From JBEGQX01 sp041180805 (GTDB lineage: Bacteria > Planctomycetota > Planctomycetia > Gemmatales > Gemmataceae), in assembly GCA_041180805.1 (NCBI GenBank), contig JBEGQX010000002.1:1-18877 (forward strand): a stretch of DNA of 18,877 nucleotides. The letters are read 5' to 3'. The translations under genes and the position numbers were made by a program. Shown one piece after another: positions 13,729 to 18,877 of this stretch (positions are counted from its first letter, which is position 1; the number at the start of each line of letters is the position of its first letter). The notes beneath the pieces are model-generated. The model made no database searches and was not told the DNA's origin. It saw nothing but the letters and a program-made list of their open reading frames with translations.

Positions 13729-14316
13729 ATGAACAGAACAGCATCCATAAGTAGAAAAACAGGTGAAACCCAGATTGATCTCAAGATCGACCTGGATGGC
13801 ACCGGCGTGGCCCAGGTTGATACCGGGATTGGCTTTTTTGACCACATGCTAACCCTTCTTGCCCGGCATTCCATGATCGACATTACTGTCCGTGCCGCGG
13901 GAGACCTGCATGTGGATGGACATCATACCGTGGAGGATGTTGGCATCGCATTGGGCTTGGCATTAAAGCAGGCCCTTGCCGATAAAGCTGGCATTCGCAG
14001 ATATGGCAGCATTGTGCTCCCCATGGACGAAACCCTGGTTACCGCCGCGGTAGATTTGTCTGGCAGGCCATTTTGTGTCTGGAATGCGGAGCTGCCCGGA
14101 GAATTGCTGGGGGCTTTTCATGTTCCCCTCGCGGAGGAATTCTGGCGGGCATTCAGTTCCTGTGGATTATTGAACCTTCATGTCGTTTTGCATTATGGAA
14201 GAAATTCCCACCACATGGTTGAGGGAATCTTCAAGGCAGTGGCCCGGGCCCTAAGACAAGCGGTGGAACCTGATCCACGTTGTAGTGGTGTTCCATCGAC
14301 AAAGGGCGTCTTATAA
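13729..14316 (+). CDS. hisB: Imidazoleglycerol-phosphate dehydratase
   Basis: HisB dehydrates imidazole glycerol phosphate to imidazole acetol-phosphate, the substrate of the HisC encoded upstream. The protein has 195 residues, the standard length of the monofunctional enzyme, with no phosphatase domain. The two metal-binding motifs are intact: HHTVED (65-70) and HHMVEG (161-166). GFFDHML (35-41), DLHVDG (59-64) and PMDETL (98-103) are also typical. AGGAT lies about 6 nt before the ATG. Histidinol-phosphate phosphatase and the earlier his genes are not in the window, so the pathway is split across loci. Confidence 0.96.
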   Translation: MNRTASISRKTGETQIDLKIDLDGTGVAQVDTGIGFFDHMLTLLARHSMIDITVRAAGDLHVDGHHTVEDVGIALGLALKQALADKAGIRRYGSIVLPMDETLVTAAVDLSGRPFCVWNAELPGELLGAFHVPLAEEFWRAFSSCGLLNLHVVLHYGRNSHHMVEGIFKAVARALRQAVEPDPRCSGVPSTKGVL

Positions 14317-14355
14317 CTTGTGATGAGCCTGTAGCTTGTGTAATCTTAAACCATC

Positions 14356-14372
14356 ACCGCCATGGAGGCGGT
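14356..14372 (+). promoter_or_regulatory. Hairpin in the leader of the 69-residue gene
   Basis: ACCGCC (14356-14361) pairs with GGCGGT (14367-14372) around the loop atgga, 22 nt before the next start codon. There is no T-run, so it is not a terminator. It might stabilise or pause the transcript between hisB and the next gene. Confidence 0.3.
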
Positions 14373-14393
14373 CGTATTGTGGGAGTATTTCAG

Positions 14394-14603
14394 ATGAGCC
14401 AGGATCCAAACCAGCAGGCAGCCTTGCAGCAGCAGCGTATCAAGGAATTTATTGCATTGTTGCCTTTGACCAGTGAGATTGCAGGCTTGCCGCATACCGA
14501 GGCGGGCCGTTTCCTGAACGAAAACCAGATGGAAGTTCGCGCCACTTCGCTGAAGGCCGCCTACAAAGTGGCCAAACAGCTTCTGAAGGATATTTCTGTC
14601 TAA
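14394..14603 (+). CDS. Small unrecognised protein, 69 residues
   Basis: The start ATG at 14394 has GGGAG (14381-14385) 8 nt upstream. A GTG at 14379 in the same frame would put the start before this ribosome site and is unlikely. The protein is soluble and mostly helical: a Gln-rich N-terminus (NQQAALQQQRIKEF), then IALLPLTSEIAGL, HTEAGRFLNENQMEVR and LKAAYKVAKQLLKDI. There are no cysteines, no membrane segment and no known domain. It lies 77 nt after hisB and 34 nt before the next small gene in the same direction, so it is likely co-transcribed with both. Its composition and good ribosome site support a real gene; the function is unknown. Confidence 0.7.
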   Translation: MSQDPNQQAALQQQRIKEFIALLPLTSEIAGLPHTEAGRFLNENQMEVRATSLKAAYKVAKQLLKDISV

Positions 14604-14637
14604 ATAAATTGGTCAGTTGCTTTTCGGAACAATTTGC

Positions 14638-15036
14638 ATGATTGAATCAACCTGGGCTAATCTGCTTGCCAATATGCCGGGCGAATGGCGGGATACCCTG
14701 GTGGTGAAAACCATGACGGGTACCGAAATCTCTGTACAGTCGATTGTTCGGATTGATTCAAACCTCTTGGTCATTCGTGGCCGGGTGGCAGGTACCACAG
14801 ATCAGGGGCAGCTATATTTTGTTCCCCTCGAAAGATTGGAAACGGTTTGCATTCAAAGGCCACCCAAGGAAGAAGAAGTCCAGAAGAGTCTGGCGGCAAT
14901 TCTTTCTCCAGCACCTGTTGGCGTTGTTTCGAAAACATCCGATAGCCCCAGGGCTACCACGGTCATGAAATTAAGCCCCGAAGCCATGGAAAAACTCAAG
15001 TCTTTGGGTATCAATAAACCTTCTGAAACACAGTGA
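14638..15036 (+). CDS. Unrecognised protein with a possible Sm-like beta domain, 132 residues
   Basis: The ATG at 14638 is preferred over an in-frame TTG at 14617, although the ribosome site is only a weak CGGAA. Residues 20-70 are beta-rich with the pattern DTLVVKTMTGTEISVQSIVR, then SNLLVIRGRVAGTTDQGQLYFVPLERLETV. This is a short barrel of the kind seen in Sm/LSM or SH3-like RNA- or protein-binding domains. The fold is a guess from strand pattern. The C-terminal half (73-132) is low in predicted structure and ends in a helical piece (SPEAMEKLKSLG). It starts 34 nt after the 69-residue gene and ends 12 nt before the phosphatidylserine decarboxylase, implying co-expression. Confidence 0.7.
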   Translation: MIESTWANLLANMPGEWRDTLVVKTMTGTEISVQSIVRIDSNLLVIRGRVAGTTDQGQLYFVPLERLETVCIQRPPKEEEVQKSLAAILSPAPVGVVSKTSDSPRATTVMKLSPEAMEKLKSLGINKPSETQ

Positions 15037-15048
15037 GATTCATACTAA

Positions 15049-15999
15049 ATGGCGAATTTTGACCCGCTTGGTGATGGAAGCCCCATCCGGTTTATTCAGC
15101 CCGGTGGGGGATTTTGTTTTGGCTTGGAGTTGTTCTGGGGCCGTGTTCGCAGATCTTTGTTAAGAACTTTTTTCCCGGGTTATGTCAAACGCATGGAATC
15201 GCTTCGCAGGGGGGAATGCCCCGGTTGCACGCACCATATCATCGATTCCAGGGACCTTAAAAATTACGCGAATGTCTGTGGCTATTATTTTGATTCCAAG
15301 ACTGACCCCTATGATCACCGAAACCATCTGGCATTTGCCCGTTGGGGAGCCATGGAACTGCTGGTCTTCAGCTTTCTATTGCTGTTACTTTCGGCAGGCT
15401 GTGGCGTTCTGGCTTCGATGGTTCACCCCGCATTTTGGGTGGGAACCGTGGTCGCAGGCGGATTTTGGGTGTTTGTTCTCTCATTCTTCCGGAACCCCAA
15501 ACGCAAAATACCCGAGGGGCCTGGCGTGGTGGTTAGTCCCGCGGATGGAACCATAACGAATATCGAGGAAGTTGAGGAACCCGGGTTTGGCAAAGCATTG
15601 CGCATCAGCATTTTTCTTTCGGTGTTTAATGTTCATGTGAATCGCAGTCCCATGGCTGGCTCGGTGCTCAGGGTGCGATATTTCCCCGGCGAATTTCTGG
15701 ATGCCCGAAGTGGTGATTGCAGCAGGCGTAATGAACAACTTTGGTTGGATATGAAATCCAAAGAGGGTGGCTTTGCCTTCAGGGTTAAACAAATTGCCGG
15801 GGCCATCGCAAGGAGGATAGTCTGCCGTACTGCGGAGGGCAGGAACCTTGCAATGGGTGAACTTTACGGAATGATCAAGTTCGGCTCCCGAACGGATTTA
15901 CTTTTACCACCCGAGGTGGTTTATGAGGTCGCCGTTCAAGTGGGCCAGAAAGTCCGGGGTGGTTCCACCATCCTCTTAACTTTGCAAAACAGGCTTTAA
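15049..15999 (+). CDS. psd: Phosphatidylserine decarboxylase-family protein with N-terminal extension
   Basis: This family makes phosphatidylethanolamine from phosphatidylserine at the membrane, with a pyruvoyl group formed by self-cleavage. The core (about 147-316) matches the short archaeal/type II form: FFRNPKRKIP (146-155), VVSPADGTIT (161-170), FLSVFNVHVNRSPMAG (189-204), YFPGEF (211-216) and the processing site FGSRTD, cleaved between G279 and S280. The core is preceded by two membrane helices (about 103-122 and 128-147). The first 100 residues are extra compared with the short form (about 210-220). They contain CPGCTHH (57-63) and NVCGYYF (75-81), whose three cysteines and two histidines could bind a metal. 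The ribosome site before the ATG is weak and translation may be coupled to the gene ending 12 nt earlier. The stop overlaps the convergent mqnE by 4 nt. Activity on archaetidylserine cannot be excluded. Confidence 0.9.
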   Translation: MANFDPLGDGSPIRFIQPGGGFCFGLELFWGRVRRSLLRTFFPGYVKRMESLRRGECPGCTHHIIDSRDLKNYANVCGYYFDSKTDPYDHRNHLAFARWGAMELLVFSFLLLLLSAGCGVLASMVHPAFWVGTVVAGGFWVFVLSFFRNPKRKIPEGPGVVVSPADGTITNIEEVEEPGFGKALRISIFLSVFNVHVNRSPMAGSVLRVRYFPGEFLDARSGDCSRRNEQLWLDMKSKEGGFAFRVKQIAGAIARRIVCRTAEGRNLAMGELYGMIKFGSRTDLLLPPEVVYEVAVQVGQKVRGGSTILLTLQNRL

Positions 16000-17138
16000 A
16001 CTTGGGCTAGCTCGACTCTTCCGCCGATTCTATAGGCGGTTTGTGTGGATTGTTCACGGATTACCTGATTGTAAAGCGTGTCTCTTTCCACAGGCTTGCA
16101 ACCGGCCTCCTCAATCAGCCTGCGGATTTCCGAAACGGTCATTTCCTGGGGTGTATCCGAACCCGCATCGTGATAAATCTTCTCATGCACCACGGTGCCA
16201 TCAATGTCATCCGCGCCAAAAGCCAGCGCCACCTGCGCGGTTTTGATTCCCATCATCACCCAGTAGGCTTTCATGTGCTGGAAATTATCCAGAAAGATTC
16301 TGCTGATGGCCATTACTCTTAGATCCACCAACGCGCTTGGTTTGGTAATGTTTTCCATTTTTGTGTTGGTTGGGTGAAAGGCCAGGGGGATAAAGGTTTG
16401 GAAGCCCCCGGTCTCATCCTGAAGATCGCGAAGCTTCTGCAGATGATCCATGCGATGCCAGGGTTTTTCGATATGTCCATAAAGCATGGTCGCATTGGAG
16501 CGCAGGCCAAGTTTGTGCGCCTCGCGGTGAATCCTGATCCAGTTGGCGGTGTCGGCCTTGTGTTCGCAGATAATATCTCGAACCTCGGGGTGGAAGATTT
16601 CTGCACCACCGCCGGGTATGCTGCCAAGTCCAGCGTCCTTGAACTCGGCAAGTATATCCTCCACCGGGCGTTTGGTAAGCCTTTCAAACCATTCCCATTC
16701 CACGGCGGTGTAGGCCTTCAAATGAAGGCTGGGGTAAGCCTTGTGAATCATGCGAACAATATTAAGGTACCATTCATAGGGCATCTGATGGTGCAAGCCG
16801 CCCACAATATGCATCTCGGTGGCACCCCTGCCGGTGGCCTCTGCGGCGCGATGAAGAATCTGTTCATCGCTCATCAGGTAGCCACGCTCGCTTTTCAGGT
16901 CGGCACGGAAGGCGCAAAAGATGCACCTGTAAACACAAACATTGGTGGGATTCAGGTGAACATTCACATTGTAATACCCTGTGTCAGCATTCTTTTTTCT
17001 GCGAACAAAATCCGCCAGCTTGCCCAGGGTAAAGAGGTCGGCATGGTCATGCAAATGAAGGCCATCCTCCATAGTGATGCGGTCGCCGGCCAATACCTTG
17101 TTTGCTATGTCTTTGGTTTTAATGTCATTCGATTGCAT
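15996..17138 (-). CDS. mqnE: Aminodeoxyfutalosine synthase (radical SAM)
   Basis: MqnE joins 3-[(1-carboxyvinyl)oxy]benzoate with S-adenosylmethionine to give aminodeoxyfutalosine, an early step of the futalosine route to menaquinone. The protein has 380 residues, normal for the family. NVHLNPTNVCVYRCIFCAF carries the radical SAM cluster motif CxxxCxxC at C68, C72 and C75. Family-typical blocks follow: EMHIVGGLHH, HLKAYTAVEWEWF, GLGSIPGGGAEIF, SNATMLYGHIE, FIPLAFHPTNTKM and VALAFGADDIDGTVVHEKIYHDAG. MqnC and other radical SAM menaquinone enzymes are similar in part, but the full pattern fits MqnE best. It is a single gene here, convergent with psd (4-nt overlap, shared TTAA) and divergent from the metallo-beta-lactamase gene across 165 nt. 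The other menaquinone genes are not in the window. Confidence 0.93.
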   Translation of the reverse strand: MQSNDIKTKDIANKVLAGDRITMEDGLHLHDHADLFTLGKLADFVRRKKNADTGYYNVNVHLNPTNVCVYRCIFCAFRADLKSERGYLMSDEQILHRAAEATGRGATEMHIVGGLHHQMPYEWYLNIVRMIHKAYPSLHLKAYTAVEWEWFERLTKRPVEDILAEFKDAGLGSIPGGGAEIFHPEVRDIICEHKADTANWIRIHREAHKLGLRSNATMLYGHIEKPWHRMDHLQKLRDLQDETGGFQTFIPLAFHPTNTKMENITKPSALVDLRVMAISRIFLDNFQHMKAYWVMMGIKTAQVALAFGADDIDGTVVHEKIYHDAGSDTPQEMTVSEIRRLIEEAGCKPVERDTLYNQVIREQSTQTAYRIGGRVELAQV

Positions 17139-17303
17139 GCTGTATTCTCGTAGTGTCTGGCCTTTGTGATGGATTGTTCATCCATTACCATTCATAATCC
17201 CCCATGTATGCCCCAGGCAACAAAAGGTGATGTTACCGGGGGTAAAATAGGTTATTCTTTTCGTTATTCTAGGATTTTCTTAACGGAAACCGGGGTATTC
17301 ATC

Positions 17304-18737
17304 ATGTCAACCAAAAGATTTTGCCTTTCACATGCGATTGGGATGCTTATTTTCACTGCGGCTGCTTTTGCCGAGCCATCAACAGTTCCCATGAAATTCA
17401 ACGAAGTAAAGGAAATCGCCCCGGGGGTGTTCTTTCGCTATTCCTCCATCAGTGCCACAGATAAATCAGTGCCATTTGGTGGAAGCAACCACGTTTGGGT
17501 GGTGTTTGAAGACTTTGTGGCTGTCATTGATGCCAATTTTCCGGAAGGTGCGGAAGATGTGGTAAAAGCCATTCGAAAAACCACGAACAAGCCCATTCGT
17601 TATGTGTTTGATACCCATCATCATGGGGACCACGCCTATGGCAATTCCGTTTTTTTCAGGGAGGGTGCCAGCGTGGTAGCCCAAGCACAATGTGCCCGTT
17701 TAATGAACAAATACGGCCTTAGGGAATTCAAGGAGGCTGGAGAGGGGCCCACCGGGCGCAAGGATGTGGCGAATAGTTTTCTAAAGGCGCCGGCTGTTGT
17801 GTTTGATGACCGCTTGGTACTTGAAGATGGCAAGCAAAGGGTTGAATTTCTTTACCTTGCCCATGGGCATACCGCTGGCGATGCGGTTGCCTGGCTTCCC
17901 AAACACGGCATCCTTTGCACTGGCGATGCCTGCGTGAACGGTGCTTATAATTTCATGGGCCATTCGGATTCTTCCTCTTGGGTTAACGCGCTTGAAAAAA
18001 TGAAGAAGTTGAAACCCAAGATGATTTGCCCGGGTCATGGACCAATAGATGGCCCCCAGTTAGTGGAAAGACAACAGCGATTTTTTGTTGAACTTCGCAA
18101 CGAGGTATCCAAGGGTATCAAGGAAGGCAAGTCGATGAAACAATTGCAGGATTCCATCAAGTTGCCCTGGTACAAGGATTGGACTGGTGTGGATGTGAAG
18201 CCAGACAATGTCGAGCATGTTTTCAAGGAATTTACCGGCGAGGCCGTTCCCCATGATTTGATTCGGGAACTGGGTTATGTCTCCGGTGATTATGTTGCCG
18301 AGAAACCAAAGGACGGCTGGGTGGCCCCCAAAAGAATTCTGGTTTCCACCGGTTATATGCCAGACCAGATAGCAGCACTGAAATTAGTGGCCCCGGAAGT
18401 GGAATTTGTTCCTGTTGCGAATGCGGAAGAGGCAGCAAAGCTGGCGATGGATGCCGATGCGGTCTTGGGATTTGCTACCGAGGAAATCCTTAAGAATGGT
18501 AAAAAGCTCCGCTGGATTCAAACTTCCTCCCAGGGGGCAACGGAAAAAATTATCAAGGATGCCGGGGCGGCCAAAGTTCAGCTTACCAGTCTTGCCCGTG
18601 CCGAAAGAGTAAATCCTGTCACCGGTAAGAAGCCTTCCGGGCCGGAAGTCATGGATCGCAAATGGCGGCTTATGCGTGAAAATGTTCGCAGATTTGCCAC
18701 CGGACAGTCACTTTTGGCAATGGTGGAAAAGCCCTGA
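17304..18737 (+). CDS. Secreted MBL-fold hydrolase with a truncated 2-hydroxyacid-dehydrogenase-like C-terminus
   Basis: The start at 17304 has GGGG 8 nt upstream and gives 477 residues beginning with a signal peptide (1-23, ending AAAFA). A longer frame from 17166 would bury this signal. Residues 35-250 are a metallo-beta-lactamase domain with all metal motifs: HHHGDH (H105, H107, D109, H110), HGHTAGD (H189), TGDA (D208) and PGHG (H245). It should bind two metal ions; the substrate is unknown. Residues 260-325 form a helical region. From 342 the sequence resembles the substrate-binding half of D-2-hydroxyacid dehydrogenases: PKRILVSTGY, ADAVLGFATEEI and KLRWIQTSSQGA. The NAD-binding Rossmann part (GxGxxG) is absent. 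The sequence jumps from VQLTSLA to a tail, RENVRRFATGQSLLAMVEKP, that resembles the usual dehydrogenase C-terminus. That suggests an internal deletion in an ancestral fusion. The upstream 165-nt divergent region has a small TTACC/GGTAA repeat at 17233-17245. Confidence 0.82.
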   Translation: MSTKRFCLSHAIGMLIFTAAAFAEPSTVPMKFNEVKEIAPGVFFRYSSISATDKSVPFGGSNHVWVVFEDFVAVIDANFPEGAEDVVKAIRKTTNKPIRYVFDTHHHGDHAYGNSVFFREGASVVAQAQCARLMNKYGLREFKEAGEGPTGRKDVANSFLKAPAVVFDDRLVLEDGKQRVEFLYLAHGHTAGDAVAWLPKHGILCTGDACVNGAYNFMGHSDSSSWVNALEKMKKLKPKMICPGHGPIDGPQLVERQQRFFVELRNEVSKGIKEGKSMKQLQDSIKLPWYKDWTGVDVKPDNVEHVFKEFTGEAVPHDLIRELGYVSGDYVAEKPKDGWVAPKRILVSTGYMPDQIAALKLVAPEVEFVPVANAEEAAKLAMDADAVLGFATEEILKNGKKLRWIQTSSQGATEKIIKDAGAAKVQLTSLARAERVNPVTGKKPSGPEVMDRKWRLMRENVRRFATGQSLLAMVEKP

Positions 18738-18877
18738 TCAACCTTTGAGGTTTTTTTGGACGAAGTAGCGGTAAAAGATTGCCACCGAATTTAGGCCAAG
18801 CAGCATAAAGATAAGAATCGCGCTGGCAAGAGCCGCGTTGTAATGGAACGCAGGGTCTGGGTCATCCGACCAGGTGT
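18738..18877 (-). CDS. pstA: 3' end of an ABC-type permease, probably PstA (partial)
   Basis: The minus strand reads through from the right edge to a TGA at 18738-18740 and gives the last 45 residues: TWSDDPDPAFHYNAALAS, then a membrane helix (AILIFMLLGLNSVAIFY) and a basic tail (RYFVQKNLKG). An aromatic segment followed by a last helix containing 'LLGLN-S-x-A-I' and an R/K-rich cytoplasmic end is typical of the phosphate transporter permease PstA. With only 45 residues, PstC or another permease remains possible. Its stop codon directly abuts that of the convergent MBL gene (TGATCA, 18735-18740). Confidence 0.55.
   Translation of the reverse strand, partial: TWSDDPDPAFHYNAALASAILIFMLLGLNSVAIFYRYFVQKNLKG

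Noticed and set aside
17166..17303. A longer MBL protein starting at 17166
   Set aside because: It would place 46 extra residues before a clear signal peptide, and the ATG at 17304 has a suitable upstream GGGG.

Overview
The window reads as chromosomal DNA from a member of the Planctomycetota, most likely near the Gemmata group. Three things suggest this: a very long PilM-type ATPase followed by two large single-pass membrane proteins with Gly/Pro/Met-rich inserts; a menaquinone gene of the futalosine pathway (mqnE); and small proteins with a planctomycete look (signal peptide, coiled coil, 'EDLDRKDG...' and 'TFIEAAACF' segments). The group is inferred from gene content and style, not from a marker gene. 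There is no rRNA, tRNA, CRISPR array, insertion sequence or phage gene that I can support.

Layout. 1-1637: the 3' end of an unrecognised gene, a convergent small secreted protein, an AT-rich gap with a possible multi-stem RNA fold, and a GNAT acetyltransferase. 1638-2827: a 541-nt gap with four consecutive potential hairpins, then a small regulator (excisionase/MerR-like helix-turn-helix plus a degenerate receiver domain) closed by a strong terminator. 2828-9937: a palindrome-bearing promoter region and a three-gene operon. Its first gene is a fused PilM-PilN-like protein. The next two encode membrane-anchored proteins that share glycine/proline-rich tracts. A bidirectional terminator ends the operon. 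9944-10966: a secreted TolB-like beta-propeller on the minus strand.

11147-15999 is one co-directional cluster: hisD, hisC, a possible 26-codon ORF, hisB, two small unrecognised genes and a phosphatidylserine decarboxylase with an unusual N-terminal extension. mqnE lies on the minus strand and overlaps the decarboxylase stop by 4 nt. It is divergent from a secreted metallo-beta-lactamase-fold protein whose C-terminus looks like a 2-hydroxyacid dehydrogenase without its NAD-binding domain. The last 140 nt hold the 3' end of a minus-strand ABC-type permease, probably PstA.

The best candidate for an undescribed system is the pilM-led operon at 2997-9876. It has the inner-membrane architecture of a type IV pilus / type II secretion platform (cytoplasmic actin-like ATPase, a PilN-type membrane segment, then two more bitopic proteins in the places of PilN/O/P). 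No motor ATPase, pilin, prepilin peptidase or secretin gene is in the window, and the periplasmic domains are interrupted by collagen-like tracts. The HTH-pseudoreceiver gene just upstream and the 8+8 palindrome over the putative operon promoter are its likely control elements. All identifications rest on reading sequence by eye; no database search was run.
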